The translations under genes and the position numbers were made by a program. DNA of 52,368 bases from Microbacteriaceae bacterium (lineage in GTDB: Bacteria; Actinomycetota; Actinomycetes; Actinomycetales; Microbacteriaceae). Of this stretch, positions 35,716-42,919 are shown piece after piece. Below the pieces are notes generated by a model. That model ran no database searches and was not told the DNA's origin. It saw only the letters and a list, made by a program, of their open reading frames with translations. Location: NCBI GenBank assembly GCA_014377425.1, contig JACMPQ010000020.1:1-52368 (forward strand), given 5' to 3'. Numbering within the stretch: position 1 is the first letter of the stretch; every line of letters starts with the position of its first letter.

Positions 35716-36276
35716 CTAGAGCGAGCGCCGCGTCAAAACAAGAGCCAAGCGGTTGAGAGTCGACCGGATGCCGTCGTGACCGCCGCCCAGATACCTGCCA
35801 AGGGCGTGACCGGTGGCGGCGGAATTCTGTAGGGATTGAGCGATCCGACGAACCGGCGACGGGATGCTGGGCGCGGTGAAGGCCGCGAATACCGGGGTTC
35901 CGTCACCGAAGCTTGCGTCATCCGTTGGTCCCTCGCCGCTCGCGGCAGGCGTGGCCGCGGCGGTCGCCGGCTGCGCGGTGTCTGGCGCGTCAAGGAACGG
36001 ACCGAGGAAGCCCTGCATCGCTTCAAGTGGTGCAGAATCGAGGCGATACAGGCGGTGCTGGCCCACCTCTCGAACCTGTACCAAATGATGATCGCGCAAC
36101 ACCCGGAGGTGCTTCGACACCGTGGGTTGGCTCAAACCGAGCAGCTCGACGAGCTCCCCGACACTCAGTTCGCCCGCGTTGGGCTCCCCGACTCGCGGCG
36201 CGCTCGAACTCTCGCGCAGTGCCGAGAGGAGGTCGCGGCGCGTTGAATCCGCGAGCACGTCAAAGATGTCAGCCAT
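35716..36276 (-). CDS. ArsR-family regulator with long C-terminal extension
   Basis: Winged-helix repressor of 186 residues. The N-terminal ArsR domain shows MADIFDVLADSTRRDLLSAL, the recognition helix LGLSQPTVSKHLRVLRDHHL and the wing VQVREVGQHRLYRLDSAPLEAM. No metal-binding cysteines are visible in the classic alpha-3 or alpha-5 positions, so it is not an obvious metal sensor. The final 85 residues are Ala/Pro/Ser-rich and not part of the fold. The ATG at 36274-36276 is preferred over the frame opening at 36330. Confidence 0.85.
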   Translation of the reverse strand: MADIFDVLADSTRRDLLSALRESSSAPRVGEPNAGELSVGELVELLGLSQPTVSKHLRVLRDHHLVQVREVGQHRLYRLDSAPLEAMQGFLGPFLDAPDTAQPATAAATPAASGEGPTDDASFGDGTPVFAAFTAPSIPSPVRRIAQSLQNSAATGHALGRYLGGGHDGIRSTLNRLALVLTRRSL

Positions 36277-36331
36277 GTCTCTGAGGGTAGTCCGACGCCG
36301 TACCGATGCCTGCTGCCGGTCGTCCGTCATC

Positions 36332-36380
36332 TGTCGCCCGTCGCCTGTCGCCTGTCGTCTGTCGCCTGTCGCCTGTCGTC
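36332..36380. repeat. 7-bp tandem repeat between proC and the ArsR gene
   Basis: Seven copies of TGTCGCC or near variants (CGTCGCC, TGTCGTC) end to end, 49 bp. Intergenic, 5' of the ArsR-family gene and 3' of proC. Confidence 0.88.
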
Positions 36381-36404
36381 GTGGCCGGTTACCGGCTGCG
36401 TTCC

Positions 36405-37232
36405 CTACCCGGCAGCAAGTTCCCGGGCGCGGGCGAGGGCCGCTGCGGTAGCCCGATCGAAAACGCCCCCTAATTCAGCACCTTCCAACACCGCGATGGC
36501 CCGCTCGGTGGTGCCGTTGGGGCTCGTCACACGGCGACGAAGCTCCCGCGGATCCAGGTCTCCCGCGGCCAACAGCTCGGCCGCACCGAGGAACGTGTTC
36601 TCGACCATCAATCGCGCATCAGACTCGGTAAAGCCCATTCGCATTGCACTGCCGGTGAGGGCCTCGATGAGCAGAAAGACGTACGCCGGGCCCGACCCGG
36701 AGACGGTACTCAGCGCGTCAATCTGATGCTCGGGCACGGTAATAACGGTCCCGACCGTCTCGAAAAGTGCGGATGCCAGCGCCAGCTGCTGCGCGCTAAC
36801 CCGGGTGCCGGCGCTCAAGCCGGTAACTGCGCGCCCAACGGTCGCCGGGGTGTTCGGCATCGCCCGCAGCACGGCGCCGGGAAGAATCACTTCCATGGTG
36901 GTCAGGTTCACCCCCGCGGCGACACTGATCACGATCGCGTCGGCGGCGAGCGCCGGTGCGATCTCTCGCAGTACTTCGGCAACCATTGCGGGCTTGACGG
37001 CCACCACCACGATGCGGGCCCCGGTGACCGCGAGCAGGTTTGCCCGCGGATCGGTCTCGCTGGCCGTGCTGATTACGGCCGGGGACTGAAGCGCTGCGGC
37101 TTTCGCCGCAGAGCGATTGGTCACCCGAATCTGCCCGTCCACTGTTACAGCAGGTGATAGCAAACCGCTGAGGATCGCCCCTCCCATAGATCCGGTACCG
37201 ATAATTGCGGTTGTGGGCAGCGAAACAGTCAT
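36405..37232 (-). CDS. proC: Pyrroline-5-carboxylate reductase
   Basis: Last step of proline synthesis, cytosolic NADPH enzyme of 275 residues. Rossmann motif TTAIIGTGSMGGAILSGLL at the N-terminus; RIVVVAVKPAMVAEVL; IVISVAAGVNLTTME; RAMPNTPATVGRAVTG; and the C-terminal SGSGPAYVFLLIEAL with PNGTTERAIAVLE, all diagnostic. Full length. The ArsR, BldC and bS22 genes follow on the same strand. Confidence 0.96.
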   Translation of the reverse strand: MTVSLPTTAIIGTGSMGGAILSGLLSPAVTVDGQIRVTNRSAAKAAALQSPAVISTASETDPRANLLAVTGARIVVVAVKPAMVAEVLREIAPALAADAIVISVAAGVNLTTMEVILPGAVLRAMPNTPATVGRAVTGLSAGTRVSAQQLALASALFETVGTVITVPEHQIDALSTVSGSGPAYVFLLIEALTGSAMRMGFTESDARLMVENTFLGAAELLAAGDLDPRELRRRVTSPNGTTERAIAVLEGAELGGVFDRATAAALARARELAAG

Positions 37233-37242
37233 GGTCCCCAGT

Positions 37243-37254
37243 GTGGTGCACCAC
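37243..37254. promoter_or_regulatory. 12-bp palindrome in the proC/CDF divergent promoter
   Basis: GTGGTGCACCAC is a perfect palindrome 11 bases upstream of the proC start and 38 upstream of the CDF gene. A repressor could control both genes from here; the protein is unknown. Confidence 0.35.
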
Positions 37255-37291
37255 CGCGCAGGCTTCGAGTTTCCGCTCCTAGACTCGCCTC

Positions 37292-38254
37292 ATGAGCGCA
37301 TCCGGCGGAAACAAGGCAATAGTCGCGGCACTGTTTGCGAATTTGGGCATCGCGATCACCAAGTTCATCGCATTTTTTGTCTCCGGATCAAGTTCGATGC
37401 TCGCCGAGGGGGTTCATTCCCTCGCCGACACCAGCAACCAGTTGCTGCTGTTGCGCGGCGGCAGACTGGCAAAGAAGTCGGCCACGCCGGAGCATCCCTT
37501 CGGTTTCGGTCGCGAGCGCTACATCTACGCCTTCGTCGTGTCAATCATTTTGTTTAGCGTCGGCGGTGTCTTCTCGCTCTACGAGGGCGTCGACAAACTG
37601 CAGCACCCACACGAGCTGGCCAATGCCTGGCTGCCGATGGTCGTGCTGGTGATCGCCATCGTGCTGGAATCGTTTTCGCTGCGCACCGCCGTGCGGGAGG
37701 CGAACCAAGTGCGGGGGGCGCAGACCTGGGTGGAGTTCATCCGTCGGGCAAAAGCGCCGGAGCTTCCCGTTGTGCTGCTGGAAGATCTTGCTGCCCTGCT
37801 CGGTCTGGCCCTCGCCTTCTTCGGGGTGGGACTCACCATCATCACCGGCGACAGTGCGTTCGATGCCGTTGGCACACTCGCCATCGGGGTGCTGCTGATT
37901 CTGGTGGCCGTAGTGCTGGGAGTGGAGACCAAAAGCCTGCTGATCGGCGAGGGGGCAACGCCCGGCGACGCCAATCGCATTCGGGACGCCATCAACGCCG
38001 AGGAGTCGGTTGAGGCCATCATCCACATGAAGACCCTCTACCTCGGCCCGGATGAGCTGTTGGTCGCGGCCAAGATCGCGTTCGCGCGCAGCACCCGCCT
38101 TGTTGACGTGGCCGCCAGCATCGATTCTCTTGAGGCCCGCATTCGAGAGGCGGTTCCGGTGGCCCGCACCATTTATATCGAACCGGATGTCTGGGCAGGG
38201 CCTGACGACGCCCACCCGGCCACCGACGCCTTCGTGATCAAGGCGGCGGACTGA
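37292..38254 (+). CDS. Cation diffusion facilitator family transporter
   Basis: Divalent-metal/proton exporter of 320 residues with about six membrane helices and a cytoplasmic C-terminal domain. Signatures: FFVSGSSSMLAEGVHSLADT (helix 2 metal-site region), FGRERYIYAFVVSIILFSVG, SAFDAVGTLAIGVLLILVAV (helix 5) and EESVEAIIHMKTLYLGPDELL in the dimerising C-terminal domain. The branch looks like the actinobacterial relatives of zinc or manganese exporters; the metal cannot be named from sequence. The downstream amidotransferase gene overlaps by one base. Confidence 0.92.
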   Translation: MSASGGNKAIVAALFANLGIAITKFIAFFVSGSSSMLAEGVHSLADTSNQLLLLRGGRLAKKSATPEHPFGFGRERYIYAFVVSIILFSVGGVFSLYEGVDKLQHPHELANAWLPMVVLVIAIVLESFSLRTAVREANQVRGAQTWVEFIRRAKAPELPVVLLEDLAALLGLALAFFGVGLTIITGDSAFDAVGTLAIGVLLILVAVVLGVETKSLLIGEGATPGDANRIRDAINAEESVEAIIHMKTLYLGPDELLVAAKIAFARSTRLVDVAASIDSLEARIREAVPVARTIYIEPDVWAGPDDAHPATDAFVIKAAD

Positions 38255-39054
38255 TGTCTCATCTCGCCGAAGCCCTCGAAGCTCCTGAACCCGCCGTTGC
38301 TCCCGAACCCGCCGCCACCCCGAAACCCGCCGCGGTTGCCGACGCTCGGGAAGTTTCCGCAGCGCTCGCCCGCCCGATCGCGCTCGTTTTGCAAAACGCC
38401 AAGCTTGCCCACCTCGGAAGTTTCGCTGCGGTGTTGGAGTCGCGCGGCTACGAAATTCGCTATCTCCCGGCCGAGCAGATTGCCGATGCCCCGGATGACG
38501 CTGCCGTCGTGATTGTGCTCGGCGGCGACATGGGCGTCTACGAGAAGGTGGCCTTTCCGCACCTCGTGGGCGAGGTGGCGTTTCTCGCTCACCGTCTCGC
38601 TGCGGAACGCCCCACCCTCGGAGTGTGTCTCGGCGCGCAGTTGATGGCCGAAGCTCTGGGTGCGAGCGTGACCCGCGGGAAGACCACGGAGATCGGTTTT
38701 CGCGCCATCATTCCCACGGAGGCCGGCCGCGACTCGCCGCTTCGCCACATCGCCGGAATCCCGATGATGCAGTGGCACGGCGACACCTTCGGGCTGCCCG
38801 CCGGCGCCACCCGCCTGGCCAGCTCGGCGGCCTACAGCAACGAGGCGTTTCGGCTCGGTGACTACGCTCTGGCCGTGCAATTTCATCCGGAATTGGCCGA
38901 CTCAATGTACGAGGAGTGGATGGCCGACGGAGCCGCCGAAATGGCGGAGCACGGCGTGGATCCCGCCGATCTGCGTGCCCAGCGCGACGCCCACGGTGCG
39001 GCGATGCAGACCGCCGCGGCCGCCATGCTCGGCGAGTGGCTCGACGGGGTATAG
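38254..39054 (+). CDS. Class I glutamine amidotransferase (GMP-synthase-like)
   Basis: A 266-residue cytosolic protein. The triad of the family is present: Cys in LGVCLGAQLMAEALGA, His and Glu in LAVQFHPELADSM. The N-terminal 35 residues are a repeat of Pro-Glu-Pro-Ala type (EPAVAPEPAATPKPAA) before the fold begins at RPIALVLQNAKLAHLGSF. It lacks the synthetase half of GMP synthase, so it is a stand-alone amidotransferase or glutamyl-hydrolase of unknown substrate. Its start overlaps the CDF stop. Confidence 0.88.
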   Translation: MSHLAEALEAPEPAVAPEPAATPKPAAVADAREVSAALARPIALVLQNAKLAHLGSFAAVLESRGYEIRYLPAEQIADAPDDAAVVIVLGGDMGVYEKVAFPHLVGEVAFLAHRLAAERPTLGVCLGAQLMAEALGASVTRGKTTEIGFRAIIPTEAGRDSPLRHIAGIPMMQWHGDTFGLPAGATRLASSAAYSNEAFRLGDYALAVQFHPELADSMYEEWMADGAAEMAEHGVDPADLRAQRDAHGAAMQTAAAAMLGEWLDGV

Positions 39055-39067
39055 CGGTTGGCGGGGT

Positions 39068-39532
39068 TTAGCGTTTGTCGGCAAAAAAGTCGGTGAGTAG
39101 CTCCGCACAAGCCTCTTCTTCGACGCCTGCGTAAACCTCGGTCCGATGCGGCAGCCGGCGGTCGCGCAACAGGTCATAGACGCTGCCGCTCGCGCCGGCC
39201 TTCTCATCCCAGGCCCCAAAGACCACCAGCGGTACCCGTGCGGCGAGGATCGCGCCGGCACACATCGGGCAGGGTTCGAGGGTCACAACGAGTGTGGTGT
39301 TGGTGAGTTGCCAGCTGCCAGTGGCCACGGCAGCTGCTCGAAGCGCCAGAATTTCGGCGTGCGCGGTGGGGTCTTGGCGCAATTCGCGCTCATTGCGTCC
39401 CGCCCCGAGGAGGGCCGAATCCGGGCCAAAAACGAGGGCCCCCACGGGAACATCACCATGGGCACGTGCTCGTTTTGCTTCGACAATGGCGGCGAGCATC
39501 CATTGCCGATATTGCTCCGGCGTCTGCCCCAT
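39068..39532 (-). CDS. tadA: tRNA adenosine(34) deaminase
   Basis: Zinc deaminase of 154 residues that makes inosine at the wobble base of tRNA-Arg(ACG). The zinc and catalytic motifs are DPTAHAEILALRAA (His and the proton-shuttling Glu) and LEPCPMCAGAILAARVPLVVFG (two Cys). The C-terminal FFADKR end is normal. It is divergent from upp across 26 bp. Confidence 0.94.
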   Translation of the reverse strand: MGQTPEQYRQWMLAAIVEAKRARAHGDVPVGALVFGPDSALLGAGRNERELRQDPTAHAEILALRAAAVATGSWQLTNTTLVVTLEPCPMCAGAILAARVPLVVFGAWDEKAGASGSVYDLLRDRRLPHRTEVYAGVEEEACAELLTDFFADKR

Positions 39533-39558
39533 GGTATCCCCTTCGGTAGGTTGAGCCT

Positions 39559-40191
39559 ATGCGAGTTCATGTTGCCGACCACCCGCTCATCACTCACAAG
39601 ATCACGGTGCTGCGCGATAGAACCACCCCGTCGCCCACCTTCCGGGCTCTCACCGAGGAGCTCGTGACCCTTTTGGCCTACGAGGCGACCCGCAATGTGC
39701 GGGTTGACGTCGTGACCGTTGAGACCCCGGTGGCTCTCGCCCAAGGTCTCGCGATCAGTTCGCCGCGCCCGTTAGTGGTGCCGATTTTGCGTGCCGGGCT
39801 CGGCATGCTCGAGGGAATGGTGAAACTCGTACCGACCGCCGAGGTGGGTTTTCTCGGCATGGTGCGCAACGAAGAGACGCTCCAGCCGGATATCTACGCC
39901 GAGCGCCTCCCGGATGACCTGTCGAACCGACAGTGTTTCGTGCTTGATCCCATGTTGGCCACCGGAGGCTCTCTCATTGCCGCGATCACGTACCTCTTCG
40001 ATCGCGGCGCTGTCGACGTCACCGCGGTGTGTCTTCTCGGTACGCCCGAGGGGCTCGCAGCAGTGGAGAAGGCGACTCAGGGGCGCGAAGTGACCATCGT
40101 GCTCGGTGCCCTCGACGAAAAACTCAACGAATTTGGTTATATCGTGCCGGGGCTCGGCGACGCGGGCGATCGGTTGTACGGCACGGTCTAG
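39559..40191 (+). CDS. upp: Uracil phosphoribosyltransferase
   Basis: Pyrimidine salvage enzyme of 210 residues converting uracil and PRPP to UMP. The family block [20 protein letters not shown] begins the protein; [23 protein letters not shown], the PRPP loop [16 protein letters not shown] and the uracil-binding [17 protein letters not shown] at the C-terminus follow. Full length. No uracil permease is beside it. Confidence 0.96.
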   Translation: MRVHVADHPLITHKITVLRDRTTPSPTFRALTEELVTLLAYEATRNVRVDVVTVETPVALAQGLAISSPRPLVVPILRAGLGMLEGMVKLVPTAEVGFLGMVRNEETLQPDIYAERLPDDLSNRQCFVLDPMLATGGSLIAAITYLFDRGAVDVTAVCLLGTPEGLAAVEKATQGREVTIVLGALDEKLNEFGYIVPGLGDAGDRLYGTV

Positions 40192-40226
40192 TGCGGCGAC
40201 CCGCGCGTTCGATTTAGCTCACCCTC

Positions 40227-40255
40227 TTTACATCGACCACCCTGTGGTCGATAAT
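40227..40255 (+). promoter_or_regulatory. Promoter with perfect palindromic operator in the spacer
   Basis: -35 TTTACA (40227-40232), 17-bp spacer, -10 GATAAT (40250-40255). Within it, ATCGACCAC (40232-40240) and GTGGTCGAT (40244-40252) form a perfect 9-bp inverted repeat around CCT, reaching into the -10. A bound protein would block RNA polymerase directly. It points toward the winged-helix regulator gene; autoregulation is possible but untested. Confidence 0.75.
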
Positions 40256-40261
40256 TCATGC

Positions 40262-40345
40262 ATGACTGTGTCTGGAATCGCTTCTGCCTGCTCTCGGGCT
40301 GATTCAGCGATCCGACTCGTCAACTGCTGTCGAATGCCTGGCTAA
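40262..40345 (+). CDS. Possible leaderless upstream ORF with cysteine codons
   Basis: A 27-residue frame whose ATG begins seven bases after the predicted -10, so the message would start at the A of the ATG. The peptide has Cys at positions 10, 22 and 23, the last two in a row near its end (VNCCRMPG). Leaderless cysteine-containing uORFs that couple translation to cysteine supply are known in mycobacteria. Between its stop and the regulator ATG at 40498 there are 152 bases with no other gene. Coding status is a prediction from promoter geometry only. Confidence 0.45.
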   Translation: MTVSGIASACSRADSAIRLVNCCRMPG

Positions 40346-40497
40346 TCGCCCAAAACTGGTCGCGCTTCGTGGAATCCATGAGTTGCTCGGGCTCCTCCCT
40401 CATAACGGATGACCGCTCGCACCGAATTACAGCACTACCCCCGAAGGATCACCCCCTCACCATCAGAGGACCTTCAGCCCAGCCAAGGATTTCGTCC

Positions 40498-41190
40498 ATG
40501 TCACTGATCGCAGCCAACAACCTTTCGAACGATCGGCCCACAGAGCCCGTTGTCCTTCCCTCCGCTCCCCGCCGCCTCAACTCCGTTCCCGACGGCTCGG
40601 AGGCACGCGGCTTTGTGCTCTATGTCGGAATTGACGAAGGGAAGGCGAGAGCCGCCGGCACTACCCTCGCAGAGGTTGTTTCGCGACTGAAAGAGTTGGC
40701 TGCCGAACTCGTCCCCAGTTCGGAGACCTACGCCGCCGTCGCTTTGGCACCGGCCGGCTCCGGTGGGAGGGATGTCGACGTGGTGCGTCTTGCCCTCGGG
40801 GATCCGTCTGCGCTCACCCAGCACCGTCCGGTTGCAGAAGTTGCTGAGCCGAAACGCGACGGTGTAGTCATCGACCTTTCCCGCAAACGTCTACTGCTCA
40901 ACGAGGACTCGGCGGGGCTCACCTACAAAGAGTTCGAGCTGCTGCAGTATTTGGTGCTTCGGGAGGGCCGCACCATCGAACGGGCCGAGCTCATCACCTC
41001 ACTCTGGCCCGACGATAGCGACGAAGCCCCGAACGAACGAACCATCGACGTGCACGTGCGACGGTTGCGCTCGAAGCTTGGCCACTACGAGGACATCGTG
41101 CGTACCGTTCGCGGGGTCGGTTACCGGTTTGATCGCCACGCCGACGTGTCGATTCGTTACTCCTCCACCCCGAGTCCGGACGTCTTCTAG
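40498..41190 (+). CDS. Winged-helix (OmpR/PhoB-type) transcriptional regulator without receiver domain
   Basis: A 230-residue DNA-binding protein. The C-terminal winged helix (about 130-215) reads LTYKEFELLQYLVLREGRTIE, then WPDDSDEAPNERTIDVHVRR and IVRTVRGVGYRF, the OmpR family pattern. The N-terminal part has no phosphoacceptor receiver; it holds RGFVLYVGIDEGKARAAGTT and SETYAAVALAPAGSGGRDVD, a conserved actinobacterial module of unknown role. The ATG at 40498 with AAGGA upstream is chosen over the longer frame from 40369. The stop shares CTAG with the convergent PAP2 gene. Long 5' leader, see promoter and uORF. Confidence 0.88.
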   Translation: MSLIAANNLSNDRPTEPVVLPSAPRRLNSVPDGSEARGFVLYVGIDEGKARAAGTTLAEVVSRLKELAAELVPSSETYAAVALAPAGSGGRDVDVVRLALGDPSALTQHRPVAEVAEPKRDGVVIDLSRKRLLLNEDSAGLTYKEFELLQYLVLREGRTIERAELITSLWPDDSDEAPNERTIDVHVRRLRSKLGHYEDIVRTVRGVGYRFDRHADVSIRYSSTPSPDVF

Positions 41191-41888
41191 CCGCTGAAGC
41201 CGCGCTTCTCACGAGTAGACAGCCGTTTCACGTCGGGAGAGTCGGCTCTGCGCTCGCGCTCTAAATAGGGCCCGACGAGTCCAAAAAACACCAGCGGGAT
41301 GCCGAGGCCAATGAGTGCGCCACCTATCGTGTCGCTGAGCCAGTGCACCTCGAGATAGGTGCGGCTAAGCATCATCAGCGGAAGATAAATCGCCCCGGCC
41401 GCGTACAGCCACCGCCTCCGGATCAGAAGGCCCAACAGCACAAACAGGGTGGCCGCGTTGGCGGCGTGTCCAGAAGGAAACGACCCCACAATTGCGCCCA
41501 GAGAATCCACACCGGGCCGCGGGCGATCGAAGAAAAGCTTGAGGAGCACAACGCTTTCGTCGCTCACTAGGGTCACGACCGCGAAAAAGCCTGCTGCCCA
41601 CGGGCGACGGAACACCCCAAAAAGGGCCACGATAATCAGCGGGACGATCACACCGCCGATAATTCCGCCGCCGACGTCGGCAAGAAACTGGGAGGCAGTT
41701 GACGCCGGGGGGCTCTGGTGCTGCCGGAGAAACATCAGCCAGGAAACATCCGTCGCCAGCGGCGCTTTATCGCGTGCACGAGAAATGAGAGCGCCCAGCA
41801 CCACACAGCCGAGCACAGCGAACATCCCCGCATAGAGATAGCCACGAGAAAGGGCCCGCATCGATGACCCTCGCCTCGACATTTTCAT
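41187..41888 (-). CDS. PAP2-family phosphatase, membrane-bound
   Basis: Lipid phosphatase of 233 residues with about six membrane helices. The three PAP2 motifs are KLFFDRPRPG, SFPSGHAAN and RTYLEVHWLSDTIGG, with the catalytic histidines in the last two. Likely substrates are phosphatidate, phosphatidylglycerol phosphate or undecaprenyl diphosphate outside the membrane. It ends in a shared CTAG with the regulator gene and is divergent from the WxL-partner gene. Confidence 0.92.
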   Translation of the reverse strand: MKMSRRGSSMRALSRGYLYAGMFAVLGCVVLGALISRARDKAPLATDVSWLMFLRQHQSPPASTASQFLADVGGGIIGGVIVPLIIVALFGVFRRPWAAGFFAVVTLVSDESVVLLKLFFDRPRPGVDSLGAIVGSFPSGHAANAATLFVLLGLLIRRRWLYAAGAIYLPLMMLSRTYLEVHWLSDTIGGALIGLGIPLVFFGLVGPYLERERRADSPDVKRLSTREKRGFSG

Positions 41889-42090
41889 GGAATTCTACGA
41901 TAGGCCGAACGGATAGGCGCGCGCTGGGCCCGTTGTGTTGGCCGATTGCACGGCCCAGTTTCAGCGGAAGGGCCCACATCGACAATACTGTTCTTGTCAC
42001 ATCTGACACTCAGCACCGTTTTTGCGCAACAGATTCGGCAACGGTCACCCGACCTGTCGCGAGAATTCAAGGCATGGAAGGTTGACCGTG

Positions 42091-42870
42091 ATGCTTATCG
42101 CCGTCACTGGCCCTCCCCGCCACCGTTCAACAGCACTGCGCGCCGGTCACAATTTTGCCAGAACTCTCACTGCGGGGCTGGCGCTGACATTGGCCGTAGC
42201 CGGCGCAGTTACTCTGGCTCCCGCGCTGTCGGTGACGCCTGTGCCAGCCGCTCGGGCCATTGACAACGGCGCGCTCGGTATCCGTCCATCCAACGGCTCC
42301 GACTTCTTCCGCCTGCGACTGGCCCCGGGTTCGAGTGTGAAAGCCGTGGCGATTGTTACCAATCACACGGCGCAACCGGTGACGCTGGTGACCTACCCCG
42401 TCGACGGGGCAACCACTGCGAACGGCAGTTTCATTCTGAATCCGCGGGCGGCGTCGCTGAACCAGGTGGGTCGCTGGGTGCAACTCGGCTCATCCCGGCT
42501 CGAGCTGCCGGCGCGGTCAGAGAAACCGCTGTTGTTTACGATTCAGGTTCCGCAGAATGCGTCAAAAGGCGAATACGCCGGCGGAGTCATCATTGAAACC
42601 CTCCCTGTCGACGGGGTAACCCAGGGAACCGGAACCGCGGCGCGCGTAGACGTGGTGTACCGGCAGGGTGTGCGAATTTATTTGACGGTAGCCGCGGATG
42701 ATTTACCCCGGTCGTCACTCGTAACAACGCCCAAGTCTCCGCCCCCAGTCGGCGAAAATCTGCTCGGGCCCGCGGCGCTTCTGATCGTCACTGCCCTCAG
42801 CGGATGGGGTTTTGTAGCCTGGCGCGCGCGAAGCAAAAAATCGAAGCGTCCGGCTGGAGCACACCGTTAG
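42091..42870 (+). CDS. DUF916-like WxL-partner protein, exported and membrane-anchored
   Basis: A 259-residue exported protein. A basic start with a long hydrophobic signal (LTAGLALTLAVAGAVTLAP) ends near AARA. The ectodomain resembles the peptidoglycan-binding WxL-interacting module (DUF916): IRPSNGSDFFRLRLAPGSSVK, VAIVTNHTAQPVTLVTYPVDG, LELPARSEKPLLFTIQVPQN and GEYAGGVIIE. A C-terminal helix LLGPAALLIVTALSGWGF then ends in RARSKKSKRP, placing the tail in the cytoplasm. The ATG at 42091, or the GTG just before it, follows GGAAGG. It sits 49 bp before the ice-binding gene, whose C-terminal WxL-like domain would be its partner. A fold-level assignment from reading, not a search. Confidence 0.75.
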   Translation: MLIAVTGPPRHRSTALRAGHNFARTLTAGLALTLAVAGAVTLAPALSVTPVPAARAIDNGALGIRPSNGSDFFRLRLAPGSSVKAVAIVTNHTAQPVTLVTYPVDGATTANGSFILNPRAASLNQVGRWVQLGSSRLELPARSEKPLLFTIQVPQNASKGEYAGGVIIETLPVDGVTQGTGTAARVDVVYRQGVRIYLTVAADDLPRSSLVTTPKSPPPVGENLLGPAALLIVTALSGWGFVAWRARSKKSKRPAGAHR

Positions 42871-42919
42871 CCGGCGTGCTCGCGGCCGGGCGCGTCTCAC
42901 CCTCGGCACCGTTGCTACC

